A stretch of 64,000 bases of DNA from a virus, in the IMG/VR virus record IMGVR_UViG_3300050821_005436, positions 1 through 64,000 of that record; one strand, written 5' to 3'. The notes beneath the pieces were generated by a model that saw only the letters and a program-made list of their open reading frames with translations, had not been told where the DNA came from and did not search any database. Every line of letters starts with the position of its first letter. Position 1 is the stretch's first letter. Shown here one piece after another: positions 7,974-17,432 of this stretch. The position numbers and the translations under genes were made by a program.

Positions 7974-8639
7974 ATGATTAAGCATATCGGACGTCACAAC
8001 AATAAAAAAGTTATCATCCTATATAGAGAAGTTCCTGAGGAAGCACATATGTGTTTAGTAACTTACAGTGACGCATTGCCACGTAAGTATCATGATACAA
8101 TTATGCCAATTCTTGAATCTCAACCAGGTCAAGCAGCAGACGTATTTGCAGAAGCATTACACCGCAATTTATTGCATGATGGTCGCAACATTCTAGGTAG
8201 CTTGCACAAAGAAGGGTTTATCAAGAAAGTTCCGACAAATCAAGTCATTGTGACAGCAACCCCAACAAGCCAAGTTCGTCTTGATGAATTGAACAACATT
8301 CTTTCTGAAATGAGAAAGGGTGAAGAAGCAATTAAGAAGATGGCTGACCTAGACTCAAATCGCGGCATGAATGGAAATAACAATCCATACAAACAAAAAG
8401 CACAAGATATTGCAGAACAATTTGCTGAGCCGCAAAGTAGTGTTGGTGTATTAGATGATACATATTTTGCACAACAGAATCTAGCCCAAGCTGCTAGAAT
8501 GAAAACTGAAGCAGAAGGTTTGCTAAAAGAGGCAGCGCGTTTGGAAGCGGAAGCAAAAAAGTTCCTTCCAGAAGAAAAAGAAGCAAAAGTAGTCAAGACA
8601 CGAGCTCCTCGCAATGCCAAGAAAGCAGTCCAAAGCTAA
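7974..8639 (+). CDS. conserved T4-like phage protein with coiled-coil tail
   Basis: I start this 221-residue protein at ATG 7974 (GGAG at 7963-7966), not at an in-frame ATG at 7932 that would overlap the previous gene by 41 bases and add a low-complexity extension. The N-terminal half (about 1-105) is a compact domain with K-V-I-I-L-Y-R-E-V and L-L-H-D-G-R-N-I-L; the C-terminal third is Ala/Glu/Lys-rich and should form a long coiled coil. This order recalls a conserved protein of cyanophage-like T4 relatives, but its function is not known to me. It may be a structural or assembly factor. Confidence 0.65.
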   Translation: MIKHIGRHNNKKVIILYREVPEEAHMCLVTYSDALPRKYHDTIMPILESQPGQAADVFAEALHRNLLHDGRNILGSLHKEGFIKKVPTNQVIVTATPTSQVRLDELNNILSEMRKGEEAIKKMADLDSNRGMNGNNNPYKQKAQDIAEQFAEPQSSVGVLDDTYFAQQNLAQAARMKTEAEGLLKEAARLEAEAKKFLPEEKEAKVVKTRAPRNAKKAVQS

Positions 8640-8961
8640 CTCAGGACCCAAAGCCCGAAAAATTTCAATCAACGCTAAAAAAGATTGGAAGAATATTCTC
8701 AAGCAGGTGGAGAAACAGGAAGTTCCCTTAGAACTCCTCAACTCCATCAATATTAGGTTAATAGACGGCACAGACATAAGTTTGGATGTGCCTGCTCTAT
8801 TAGAATCTTCTACTGATGCTGCACTAGTAGAAGCATACCTTAATGAAAAATTTGAGGAGTTGGATGCTTATATTCAAACTGTAGATTTCTTTATTAACTT
8901 AGAAGTCGTTTCTAAGACTGTTCAAGAAGCTACTAATCAACTTTTCAAAAACTTACCGTAA
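8614..8961 (+). CDS. conserved T4-like phage protein (115 aa)
   Basis: The 115-residue frame overlaps the previous gene by 26 bases in another frame. It has a basic N-terminus (residues 1-25) followed by W-K-N-I-L-K-Q-V-E-K-Q-E-V-P (about 25-38), a central L-I-D-G-T-D-I-S-L-D-V and an acidic helical C-terminus. This reads like a conserved small protein of aquatic T4-like phages. Function unknown. The basic tail could contact nucleic acid. The three genes 7739-8961 form a consistent conserved block. Confidence 0.6.
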   Translation: MPRKQSKANSGPKARKISINAKKDWKNILKQVEKQEVPLELLNSINIRLIDGTDISLDVPALLESSTDAALVEAYLNEKFEELDAYIQTVDFFINLEVVSKTVQEATNQLFKNLP

Positions 8962-8966
8962 AAATT

Positions 8967-9476
8967 ATGAAAGCTATATTTGCTGTTGACTCATCCGGCG
9001 GGATAGGCAACAAGGGGTCACTCCCTTGGCCAAAACACGCCGACGACCTAGCGTGGTTTAAAGAACACACACTGAACAATATCGTTGTAATGGGAAAAAA
9101 TACGTGGAAGGACAAGAAAATGCCCAAACCACTCAAAGATCGCATCAATGTTGTTGTAACAAACAATCCACCTGAAGATGCTTTGGCTAGATATTCTACT
9201 CCAGACAATCTCACTGAAACATTAATAACTCTTAAAGAAAGTTTCCCCGAAAAAGAAATTTTTGTCATCGGTGGCAAACAAGTTCTAGAATGGCTAAGAC
9301 CAGAAATCAAGACGATTTATTTGACACGCTTCAAGGGAAGGTATTATACTGACACTAGATTAGACTTGAATTCCTTTTTAACAGGATTCCGTTTAATGTC
9401 AGTCAAACCAGGTGATAATTGCACCTTCGAGGTTTGGGAAAAAATTACATTTCCATGGAAGGATAAAGAAGAATGA
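8967..9476 (+). CDS. folA: dihydrofolate reductase
   Basis: The 169-residue protein reduces dihydrofolate to tetrahydrofolate with NADPH, replacing the folate oxidised by thymidylate synthase. Visible features are the N-terminal strand with A-V-D-S-S-G-G-I-G, the substrate loop L-P-W-P-K-H-A-x-D-L-x-W-F-K (about 19-32), V-V-M-G-K-N-T-W (about 40-47) and V-I-G-G-K-Q (about 96-101), all in family order. Length is normal for bacterial and T4-type enzymes. Its stop codon overlaps the start of thyA (ATGA at 9473-9476), which ties the two enzymes together as in T4 (frd-td). Confidence 0.93.
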   Translation: MKAIFAVDSSGGIGNKGSLPWPKHADDLAWFKEHTLNNIVVMGKNTWKDKKMPKPLKDRINVVVTNNPPEDALARYSTPDNLTETLITLKESFPEKEIFVIGGKQVLEWLRPEIKTIYLTRFKGRYYTDTRLDLNSFLTGFRLMSVKPGDNCTFEVWEKITFPWKDKEE

Positions 9477-10378
9477 AACAATATTTAGAACTATTACAAG
9501 ACGTATTAGACAACGGAGTGCAGAAAACTGATAGAACAGGGACTGGCACTCTTTCTGTTTTCGGCAGACAATTGAGATTCGATCTATCAAAAGGGTTTCC
9601 TGCTGTAACGACAAAAAAACTTGCATTCAATGCAATGAAAGCAGAATTATTGTGGTTTATAAGTGGATCAGGAAATGAATTAGATTTGCGTGAAATTCTA
9701 CATGGTGATCGTAACTCAGAAAAATCCACAATCTGGACTGATAATGCAAATGCAGATTATTGGAAACCACATGCAGAATTTGAGGGTGATTTGGGACGCG
9801 TATATGGTGTGCAGTGGAGGCGCTGGATTACTCCGATTAATGAATTCGGTGTTCATCAAGGCTCTCCAGCATACACTACTGTAGAAATTGATCAATTAAC
9901 TGCATTGATCGATGGAATCAATACTGACCCAACTGGTCGCCGTCATATTATTTCTGCATGGAACGCAGGTGAGATTGCTACGAAACAATTTGCATTGCCA
10001 CCGTGTCACGTTATGGCGCAATTCAATGTTGTAAATAACAAACTGGATTGCATGATGACCCAAAGGAGTGTGGATACCTTCTTAGGATTGCCATTTAACA
10101 TCGCGTCATATGCGCTATTCACACACATGATTGCTCAAATATGCAATCTGGAAGTAGGTGAGTTAATTATGTCATTGGGTGATACACATATCTATTTAAA
10201 TCATATAGATCAGGTAAGAGAACAGCTTTCTAGAACTCCGTTGCAAGCACCTGCATTATGGCTCAATCCTGAAATAACTGGAAGTAACGGATTTAATATC
10301 GAAGATTTCGACATGGATGATATTCTGTTAGAAGATTATCAATCACATGCAGCCATCAAAGCTCCGATGGCGGTTTAA
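9473..10378 (+). CDS. thyA: thymidylate synthase
   Basis: The 301-residue enzyme makes dTMP from dUMP and methylene-tetrahydrofolate. It has D-R-T-G-T-G-T (20-26), the phosphate-binding R of G-R-Q-L-R-F, the G-D-L-G-R-V-Y-G-x-Q-W-R segment (106-116), the active-site Cys178 in L-P-P-C-H, Q-R-S-x-D and G-D-x-H-I-Y near the C-terminus. All key residues are present and the length is slightly above the usual 264-290. It follows folA with an ATGA overlap and is followed with no gap (TAA then ATG 10379) by a sugar epimerase gene. A dCMP deaminase that would supply dUMP is at 19017-19442. Confidence 0.96.
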   Translation: MKQYLELLQDVLDNGVQKTDRTGTGTLSVFGRQLRFDLSKGFPAVTTKKLAFNAMKAELLWFISGSGNELDLREILHGDRNSEKSTIWTDNANADYWKPHAEFEGDLGRVYGVQWRRWITPINEFGVHQGSPAYTTVEIDQLTALIDGINTDPTGRRHIISAWNAGEIATKQFALPPCHVMAQFNVVNNKLDCMMTQRSVDTFLGLPFNIASYALFTHMIAQICNLEVGELIMSLGDTHIYLNHIDQVREQLSRTPLQAPALWLNPEITGSNGFNIEDFDMDDILLEDYQSHAAIKAPMAV

Positions 10379-11323
10379 ATGACTAAGAAAATTCTAGTTA
10401 CTGGTGGAGACGGATTTATAGGAACGTATGTTGTAAAACTTCTCTCAGAGAAGTACGGTTCTGATAATATCCTAAGTATGGATAATCATACAACCTACCT
10501 TGATTTAATTCCTAGAGAAGAATTGACATTTCTATTAACAGAACGTCAAAAGATCGTAGGTGTTCCTCTAGCTTATTGCGATATTAATGACAAGAAACTA
10601 GTGAAACGAGCATTTGATATGTTCAAGCCGACACATGTTATTCATCTTGCAGCTTTTCCGCGTGCCAAAGTTGTTGATAAGAGCCCGTCATACGCCAGCG
10701 AAACCTTAGTGTCAGGACTGCTTAATATTTTAGAAAATTGCTCTACTGTAGAGCATTTTGTTTATATCAGTAGCTCGATGGTCTATGGTGATTTCAATCA
10801 TCCGATATCAGAAAATGAACTGTGTAATCCAAAAGGAACATATGGTATTCTTAAACTAGCAGGCGAGCAGCTAGTTAAAGATTGGGCATCTAGAATGGAT
10901 AAAAATTATACAATTCTACGTCCTAGCGCGGTTTATGGTCAGCTTGATGTTAAAGATCGTGTTGTTAGTAAATTCTTTGAAGCTGCAATGAAAGATGAAG
11001 CATTAAACGTTCATGGTGCCGAACAATTACTAGACTTTACGTATGTAGAAGATTTAGCAGCTGGCATTTGTTCTACAATAGAAACACATAAAAGCTTTGG
11101 ACACACATTCAATATGTCTAGAGGTTCTTCTCGGACATTATTAGATGCTGCTGAATGTATTACAAAAATTGTCGGTGCTGGACGAATCAATATTCAATCC
11201 AAACACCCGATGTATCCATCAAGAGATTCATTAGATTGCAGTAAAGCATATGAATTATTAGATTTTACTCCTACTACTGAAATTGAAGTAGGCTTTCTCA
11301 AATATTATGATTGGCTAAAATGA
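10379..11323 (+). CDS. NAD-dependent nucleotide-sugar epimerase/dehydratase
   Basis: The 314-residue protein is an extended short-chain dehydrogenase of the NDP-sugar type. It has the Rossmann motif T-G-G-D-G-F-I-G (8-15), a Ser triplet (131-133) and the catalytic YxxxK (Tyr155, Lys159), followed by L-R-P-S-A-V-Y-G. Such enzymes epimerise or dehydrate UDP-, GDP- or dTDP-sugars; the exact substrate is unclear. It directly follows thyA, and its stop overlaps the start of a DegT aminotransferase (ATGA at 11320-11323). The pair suggests synthesis of an amino- or deoxy-sugar for decorating the virion or the host surface. Confidence 0.88.
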   Translation: MTKKILVTGGDGFIGTYVVKLLSEKYGSDNILSMDNHTTYLDLIPREELTFLLTERQKIVGVPLAYCDINDKKLVKRAFDMFKPTHVIHLAAFPRAKVVDKSPSYASETLVSGLLNILENCSTVEHFVYISSSMVYGDFNHPISENELCNPKGTYGILKLAGEQLVKDWASRMDKNYTILRPSAVYGQLDVKDRVVSKFFEAAMKDEALNVHGAEQLLDFTYVEDLAAGICSTIETHKSFGHTFNMSRGSSRTLLDAAECITKIVGAGRINIQSKHPMYPSRDSLDCSKAYELLDFTPTTEIEVGFLKYYDWLK

Positions 11324-12426
11324 ATATTCCTTTCTTTGCACTAGACAGACAGTATCAAACGATTAGAACCGACATCCTCAATGCATATGACAAAGTAATG
11401 TCATCAGGCAAAGTAATCAGAGGTATTAATACTCAAATGCTTGAGGAGGAAATTGCTGCTAGATGTGATAGACAATTTGCAATCGCAGTTAATAGTGGCA
11501 CAAGTGCATTAATGGGTGCTATCATTTCTTTGCATTGCCAATCAAAGAATATCTTATGTCCAGCAGAAAGCTTTGTTGCTACAGCAAACGCAATCTACTC
11601 TACATCAAATAATCCTGTGATTGTAGATTCTGATTACAGTGGCTTACTTAATATTAAAAAATTAACTAAGTCAAAGTTAGAAAATGCTAGTGCATTGCTT
11701 TATGTAAATCTGTATGGTAATTGTTTGGATTATGATAACCTACGTGTAATGCTAGAGTTATATGGGATCAGCAATCTTCCTATCATTGAAGATGCTTGCC
11801 AAAGCTTTGGTTCATCATATAAAGGAATTCCATCTGGAAAACTAGGAACAATAAGTTGCTTGAGTTTTGATCCTACTAAAAATCTAAACAATTATGGATC
11901 AGGTGGAATGATCTTGACTGACGATATTCATGTTGCAGAATATATGCGAAACTTTAGATCAAATGGGACTGAAGTATATTCACACCGTTTAGAGTATGGA
12001 ATCAATGTTCAAATGTCTGAAATGGATGCAGCTGGATTACTTGTAAAGTTGAAACATTTTGATAAATGGCAAGCACGTAGAACACAAATTGCTAATCACT
12101 ATAATTCAGAATTTTCTAAAATATTTGCATTGGATATTCCTACCCAAACATTAGATTCTGTGTGCAACTGGCACAAATACGTGTTACGGGCATCACATGT
12201 TGATAGAAATAAACTCAAGGAACATCTAGAGAAGAATGGCATTGAAACTAGAATTCATTATGATATGTCATTGCGCCAACATCAAATGAATATTGACAAA
12301 TACGATACTAATACTATTTCTCATAAAAACTGTCAGGAAAAGCTTAGTTTGCCCATCTATCCAGAGCTAAAGGATGAGGAAGTCGAATACATCATAAAGG
12401 TAGTAAAAGAATACTACGGTAAATAG
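11320..12426 (+). CDS. DegT/DnrJ/EryC1/StrS-type sugar aminotransferase
   Basis: The 368-residue protein uses pyridoxal phosphate to aminate a keto-sugar nucleotide. It shows N-S-G-T-S-A-L (58-64), the PLP-ring Asp158 in E-D-A-C-Q, the Schiff-base Lys187 in F-D-P-T-K-N-L, and a G-S-G-G-M segment after it. I use ATG 11320, which overlaps the epimerase stop as ATGA, rather than a TTG nine bases upstream. The substrate is probably the product of the preceding epimerase. The last codons sit in the TAAATA motif that precedes the next gene. Confidence 0.9.
   Translation: MNIPFFALDRQYQTIRTDILNAYDKVMSSGKVIRGINTQMLEEEIAARCDRQFAIAVNSGTSALMGAIISLHCQSKNILCPAESFVATANAIYSTSNNPVIVDSDYSGLLNIKKLTKSKLENASALLYVNLYGNCLDYDNLRVMLELYGISNLPIIEDACQSFGSSYKGIPSGKLGTISCLSFDPTKNLNNYGSGGMILTDDIHVAEYMRNFRSNGTEVYSHRLEYGINVQMSEMDAAGLLVKLKHFDKWQARRTQIANHYNSEFSKIFALDIPTQTLDSVCNWHKYVLRASHVDRNKLKEHLEKNGIETRIHYDMSLRQHQMNIDKYDTNTISHKNCQEKLSLPIYPELKDEEVEYIIKVVKEYYGK
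12419..12425 (+). promoter_or_regulatory. T4-late-type motif (GTAAATA) with ATG at predicted +1
   Basis: TAAATA 12420-12425 is followed by exactly five bases and ATG 12431. It overlaps the TAG stop (12424-12426) of the aminotransferase gene. No Shine-Dalgarno is present. Here translational coupling to the upstream gene is an alternative. Confidence 0.5.
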
Positions 12427-12430
12427 TAGT

Positions 12431-13315
12431 ATGAGACTCTATGAACTTAAACCAGGCCGAAAGAAGGAATTTCACCCTTCAAACACCGAAGAACCTCAAT
12501 CATTCACTACATTTTTAGCGAATTGTAGTGAATCTATTGCTGCTATGCGCGAAGCTAAAAGTTTCTTATATCGCGGAACTTATGGCGCTCATGATATATT
12601 TTTGGGTCGCCCCAGGGAAAATAGAAAAACTACTGACACCTCTCCCACTTTGCAGAAAGAATGGGATAAAATTTATACCTCTGCAGGATTCACTGCACTT
12701 CGCTCTAATTCTATTTTTTGTTCTGCTGATATTCATGTTGCAGATTCTTATGGCCATTCATATATAATTTTTCCTATAAATGGATTCTCATTCACATGGA
12801 GTCCTAAGATTTACGATCTGTATAATCATATGCAACAACATGATATTAATAGGCCAGCAGATTTATACGTAAATCCAGATGCAAAAAAGAAGATTGATTC
12901 TATAGCAGATAAAATCTATACTAACCTTAGGTATCCGCCTGGCAGCACGTATGGTGAATTAGAAGATGATTTATATTCATTAAGTTATCTATTCCAAGAT
13001 ATTATTATTGTTGATGATTATTCTATAAAAGGTCCTGCAAAACTTCTTCAGAAGATTATTGCATCCACTGCCAAAATAGAAAAGAAACACAAAATAAATC
13101 TAGATAAAGTTCATGTTGCTATTAAAGAAATTCACGCGTTACTAAATTCATCAATAATGTCTCCAGAAACAGTCATTGAAAAATATCAATACTCAAATCA
13201 AGATTTTCCTGCAGCGTTAAAATCCAAAAAAGAAATAATTGTCAATGGTGAATATTATGCATTCATGAACAAGATATATTTCAAATATTTATGGGATGCA
13301 CTAATTACTAAATGA
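12431..13315 (+). CDS. ADP-ribosyltransferase-like protein, paralogue 2 (long form)
   Basis: This 294-residue member of the six-copy family has all conserved blocks: YRG, R-E-N-R, GF-x-A-L-RSNSIF, IFP-I-NG-F-S-F-TWS and E-I-I-V-N-G-E-YYA. It differs by an insert of about 80 residues, rich in Lys and helix formers, between the TWS strand and the Glu block. Paralogue 5 has a similar insert. It heads a three-gene operon joined by ATGA overlaps. The R-S-E order suggests transfer of ADP-ribose to a protein; this is inferred from motifs only. Confidence 0.6.
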   Translation: MRLYELKPGRKKEFHPSNTEEPQSFTTFLANCSESIAAMREAKSFLYRGTYGAHDIFLGRPRENRKTTDTSPTLQKEWDKIYTSAGFTALRSNSIFCSADIHVADSYGHSYIIFPINGFSFTWSPKIYDLYNHMQQHDINRPADLYVNPDAKKKIDSIADKIYTNLRYPPGSTYGELEDDLYSLSYLFQDIIIVDDYSIKGPAKLLQKIIASTAKIEKKHKINLDKVHVAIKEIHALLNSSIMSPETVIEKYQYSNQDFPAALKSKKEIIVNGEYYAFMNKIYFKYLWDALITK

Positions 13316-13914
13316 AGCTATACGAATTAGAAATCCAACCCGGTGAGAAACAAGAGCTAACACCAGAACTTAGTGAAACGTATATCTCACTTATTAGACG
13401 AGATTGTTCGGAAGCACTTGCGGCAATGAAAGCTACAGGAAGATTTTTGTATCGTGGCATACCGCATGTAGAGTCTCGCGCATTCAAAGGTGCATCAAGA
13501 GAAAATCGCAGACCACTCTCAACTAAAGCACATTTTCAAATATTAATTGATCAAATGTTGGAACAACGGGGATTCAAAGCATTACGATCTAATTCTATCT
13601 ATTGCACTTCTGCTGATGTTGAGGCTTCGTATTATACAAAAAGCGTAGGGCAAACTTACATGATATTTCCTATTAATGGATTTGATTACACCTGGAGTAG
13701 ATACTCTGGCGATTTGTATGCTATGATGAATTGGCAAGACTATCAAATGTTAAACAATCATGCATTTGATGATTTTATGGAAAAATTCCAATTTACAAAC
13801 AAGTATCTGAATGATGCCTTGACAGCTGGGCACGAAGTAATGGTCCATGGTCAATATTATGCATTTTCTAATAAAATATATGGCTATAATTTTGATAAGG
13901 AATTATTAGAATGA
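13312..13914 (+). CDS. ADP-ribosyltransferase-like protein, paralogue 3
   Basis: The shortest family member (200 residues) starts inside the stop of the previous gene (ATGA 13312-13315). It keeps YRG, R-E-N-R, GF-K-A-L-RSNSIY, IFP-I-NG-F-D-Y-TWS and E-V-M-V-H-G-Q-YYA. It lacks the long insert of paralogues 2 and 5. Three tandem, co-translated copies with clearly diverged sequences suggest distinct targets rather than dosage. Function inferred. Confidence 0.6.
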   Translation: MKLYELEIQPGEKQELTPELSETYISLIRRDCSEALAAMKATGRFLYRGIPHVESRAFKGASRENRRPLSTKAHFQILIDQMLEQRGFKALRSNSIYCTSADVEASYYTKSVGQTYMIFPINGFDYTWSRYSGDLYAMMNWQDYQMLNNHAFDDFMEKFQFTNKYLNDALTAGHEVMVHGQYYAFSNKIYGYNFDKELLE

Positions 13915-14549
13915 AAATATATGAAATCGAAGCTGGTGAAAAAGAACCTATTGCACCTGAAGACGAAATTACAGATAGACTTAATCATGTCATCCCATTG
14001 GTTCAACAGCATTGCACCCAATCACTCCATGCCATGAGAGAGACTGGTAAGTATTTGTATAGAGGCATCAAACAGTCTCCGCCTTTAGTATTCTTAGGTC
14101 AATCCAGAAATAATAGAAATCCATCGGCTTCGCCAGGACAGTTTCAACGAAATGTTGATGCAGCATTTAATATGGCAGGGTTCAAGGCATTACGTTCAAA
14201 TTCAATTTTCGTCTCCTCTTCTATAAGTGAAGCTAAAAATTATAGTTATGAAGGCGTATATTTGATTTTTCCTGTCGATGGATTTTCCTTTACATGGAGC
14301 CCAAGAATAAGTGATTTATATATTGATGAATATAATATATTTGATGATTATACCAAACGAACTTTATTTTTCAGAGAAGACGACGCTTCTCCAGAATTAC
14401 TAAAAGAATTTTTAGAAAGATCACTCTATAGAAACACTGATTTTACATCAGCGATTGAATCAACTAATGAAATCATGATAAGTGGCAAATATTATGCGAT
14501 TCATTCAAAATACGCAGAACAGCCTGGTCTTAAACAATTGATGATTTGA
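13911..14549 (+). CDS. ADP-ribosyltransferase-like protein, paralogue 4
   Basis: The 212-residue protein overlaps the previous gene by ATGA. It has YRG, R-N-N-R in place of R-E-N-R, GF-K-A-L-RSNSIF followed by V-S-S-S instead of C-[ST], IFP-V-DG-F-S-F-TWS and E-I-M-I-S-G-K-YYA. The N-terminal segment is slightly longer than in the other short forms. It ends the tandem operon and overlaps by 20 bases the 3' end of the opposite-strand repeat protein, with no hairpin terminator visible between the converging units. Confidence 0.6.
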   Translation: MKIYEIEAGEKEPIAPEDEITDRLNHVIPLVQQHCTQSLHAMRETGKYLYRGIKQSPPLVFLGQSRNNRNPSASPGQFQRNVDAAFNMAGFKALRSNSIFVSSSISEAKNYSYEGVYLIFPVDGFSFTWSPRISDLYIDEYNIFDDYTKRTLFFREDDASPELLKEFLERSLYRNTDFTSAIESTNEIMISGKYYAIHSKYAEQPGLKQLMI

Positions 14550-17427
14550 AATATTCATCCAACCATTTCCATTCGAAAGATAACAACAATTTACTTAGTT
14601 CGCCATTGACGCTTTCATAATATGTGATAGCGTCTTTTGCACCTTTAAGGCACATATCTGCATTCTCGCCTTCGGCAACATTCAACCAAATATCCAATCT
14701 TTCTTTTGCAATATAGTCGCCATTGTCTGCAAAATATTTCAGCTTGATGCATTCACGGAAGGCTGTTCTCCAACACACCTTACTATCTCTATTAAAGTGA
14801 CTAACACCGCTAAGCATAGGAACAACTTCATGTTCTGCTGACAATGTGAAGTCAAGACCGTGCGTATCGTCCATACCTAATACAATATGTTTGTTATAAG
14901 CAATAACAGCTTGGTGGCCATATTCTAATCCATTGACAGGATTCTTTGCATGAAAAATATAGTGTTTAGGTTTCTGTAGGCGGTCTGGCTGCCAATTAAA
15001 ATCAAAGGTCGTATCAATTTCTAACTTAGCAAATACGTTGAATGCCCATGGCGTCATACTTGCATTTGATGCTGCCTTATATGCTGCTGATCTACCATTC
15101 ACACCATCAACTCTAACAATACGATTTTCAAATCCTTTATCCAGAATATATTCGTTTAGTTTCATCCACATGTCATTAGCCATCGATTCACCGTTACTAA
15201 TAAACACAATATCAAGTGGATTACTTTGATACCAATCTTTCTTATCTGTTGTAATGAATGGATAATCGTATATTTGAGAATTGAAATAGTTCTTAACGTC
15301 TTTTGGGACCAATGCAAACTCTGCACCTTTACTCAACACATGCACTGATCTATCTTTGCCTGACCATAGATTTGGTGTATATGTAAGAACGTTCCCTTCA
15401 TATTTTTCAGGTAAAAACAATGCATAATTAGTAGAAAAAACGTGATTTTCGATTACTTGAGGCAAGGTTTCTTCAGTAAATCGCACAGTTTCAACGTCAT
15501 ACCTATTAACTGGCTGTACTGATACGTAATTCACTGTTTTAAAGTCCTCTAACTTACTAATTTGCTGTCTCTGCGCTTTAAATTCTGTAATTGGAACATA
15601 AAATGTATCACCATACTTCTGATCATTGCTAGGAAATACGTGCATCATGTTATGTTGCCAAGCACCTGGATGCCAGCTAAAATCAAATGTTGAATAATCA
15701 CATATGCTAGAGATAACCCAAATATATTTTGTCTCAGACTGATTAGCGCATCGCGTTATAGCATCCAAATAGTTATCAACAAATCGCATCGTTTTGATGT
15801 TAGAATACTTTTGCTTTAGAATATCTAATTGTGTTTTGCTTTCTGGATTAAAATGATCTAGATACCAAATATCAATTTGTTCCTCACTATTATCCACTGG
15901 TTGATTCTTGACAAAATTAAGATTTGGCCAATCTTTGATATCTTCACACCATGTTTTATTTCGATTTAACTCAAACCTGGACAATAGAATTGTATCAGTC
16001 CATTTATCCCATTTGCTACCGAATACATGCGTCATAGACAGTTCCCAGGGTTCTGGGGACCAACTGAAATCAAATTCATCATAAACAAATTCACTGCTGA
16101 TAATCCAGAATCTGTCTGTATTACATTTATTAGCACAACGGATTGCTGTTTGTTGCAAATTATTAACGAGTCTAGTTTTTTGTATCTGAGGATAGTTGTT
16201 CTTTAATGATTCAAATCTTTCAGCACTTTCTTTGTTGCCTTTGTCTAAAAAGAACATATCAAGTGATGCTGTATTTGTAGTCTTTATATCAGCAACGTAA
16301 TTCAATTCTTTATTACCAGCTAGATACGATGGTGCATTAATGAAATATGTTTCACTGTGCTGTTGCCATTGTGACGCAAATACATGAACAAGATCAATTT
16401 GACTTTGATCCGGATGCCAACTAAAATCGAATTTATCGTAATTCAATTCTTTACTCAATGCCCAAAACTTTTCAGTCGGATGTTCGCTTATTAAATCTTC
16501 TAACGTAGATAATATGAAATAGCGAGGGGAATTAATACCACTAAGATGAACCCGTACATCATTGATATAATTGCATCCACGAGGCGAGCTTGTTCCTGAA
16601 AAATATGAAGTCTCAGAAGTTTTTTGCCATTGCGAAGGGAAAACATGTTTATAATCCTTTTGACTTTCATCTGGATGCCATGAGAAATCAAACGTAGAAT
16701 AATCTGCATTAGGATCAAGCGTCCAATATTGCATTTCAGGTATTGCTTTAGCTTTTAACTGCGGGACATATTTTTCTTGTGTCGCATTTTTTGAAACATA
16801 TATTGGTCCGCCTGTCGTTTGCCACTGAGTTCCAAATTTATAAATATATGGAGGGTCATTAGGATGTGGGCACCAACTAAAATCAAAGCTACTCTTATCG
16901 ATATTGGCGGGAACAATCCAGTTATCAGATGGAATAGTTTTTGCTCGAAGTTCATTATGGAATTTTGGAGCAACTGCATTAATGCAATGATATTCGGGAC
17001 CACCAATGTCCCACCATACCGTACCGAATATGTGAATGTAAGATGGCTCGTCTGGGTCAGGGTGCCAGGAGAAGTCGAAACTATCTACATCTATGTTTTC
17101 AGGGACTACCCAGTTTTCGACACACGGTTTCCTAACAACTCGTTGCTCAGTTCTATAATTTTTAATTAACGTTGATTCAGTTAGATTTGCTGGAATGAAA
17201 TACGTTCCAGCATTGCGCTGCCACTGCGAACCAAACACATGAGTATGATGCTGCTCCCATTTAGGTGGCATCCAATAAAAATCAAAATTGTCGTAATCTG
17301 TATCTGCTGTAATCACCCAACAAAACTTAGTTCTGCTTTGTTTTGCAGCATCGAAAATATCTACAGCACGTTTTTCATGTGGAAATAGATTTGGTTTAGT
17401 AGAAGTGGTGTAGAATACGTCGAACAT
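14530..17427 (-). CDS. 965-aa repeat protein built from degenerate glycosyltransferase-like units
   Basis: The protein contains seven copies of a unit centred on F-D-F-S-W-H-P, each with W-x-[IV] about 14 residues before it and H-V-F-x-S-Q-W-Q and TYF after it. An eighth, altered copy (F-D-F-N-W-Q-P) lies in the C-terminal third. Around the later copies the preceding residues (D-I-W-Y-L-D ... R-F-V-D-N ... R-C-A-N) and the C-terminal segment (D-I-V-F-I-S ... R-V-D-G-V-N-G ... A-Y-K-A-A) match in order the N-terminal half of the glycosyltransferase-like protein at 35201-36139. I read it as a chain of GT-A-like units that have lost their DxD metal site. A sugar-binding or scaffolding role is inference. 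Its start codon lies exactly five bases after TAAATA. Confidence 0.65.
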   Translation of the reverse strand: MFDVFYTTSTKPNLFPHEKRAVDIFDAAKQSRTKFCWVITADTDYDNFDFYWMPPKWEQHHTHVFGSQWQRNAGTYFIPANLTESTLIKNYRTEQRVVRKPCVENWVVPENIDVDSFDFSWHPDPDEPSYIHIFGTVWWDIGGPEYHCINAVAPKFHNELRAKTIPSDNWIVPANIDKSSFDFSWCPHPNDPPYIYKFGTQWQTTGGPIYVSKNATQEKYVPQLKAKAIPEMQYWTLDPNADYSTFDFSWHPDESQKDYKHVFPSQWQKTSETSYFSGTSSPRGCNYINDVRVHLSGINSPRYFILSTLEDLISEHPTEKFWALSKELNYDKFDFSWHPDQSQIDLVHVFASQWQQHSETYFINAPSYLAGNKELNYVADIKTTNTASLDMFFLDKGNKESAERFESLKNNYPQIQKTRLVNNLQQTAIRCANKCNTDRFWIISSEFVYDEFDFSWSPEPWELSMTHVFGSKWDKWTDTILLSRFELNRNKTWCEDIKDWPNLNFVKNQPVDNSEEQIDIWYLDHFNPESKTQLDILKQKYSNIKTMRFVDNYLDAITRCANQSETKYIWVISSICDYSTFDFSWHPGAWQHNMMHVFPSNDQKYGDTFYVPITEFKAQRQQISKLEDFKTVNYVSVQPVNRYDVETVRFTEETLPQVIENHVFSTNYALFLPEKYEGNVLTYTPNLWSGKDRSVHVLSKGAEFALVPKDVKNYFNSQIYDYPFITTDKKDWYQSNPLDIVFISNGESMANDMWMKLNEYILDKGFENRIVRVDGVNGRSAAYKAASNASMTPWAFNVFAKLEIDTTFDFNWQPDRLQKPKHYIFHAKNPVNGLEYGHQAVIAYNKHIVLGMDDTHGLDFTLSAEHEVVPMLSGVSHFNRDSKVCWRTAFRECIKLKYFADNGDYIAKERLDIWLNVAEGENADMCLKGAKDAITYYESVNGELSKLLLSFEWKWLDEYFKSSIV

Positions 17428-17432
17428 AAATA

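Noticed and set aside
11311-11319. TTG start for the DegT aminotransferase
   Set aside because: ATG 11320 overlaps the upstream stop as ATGA, the pattern used throughout this genome.
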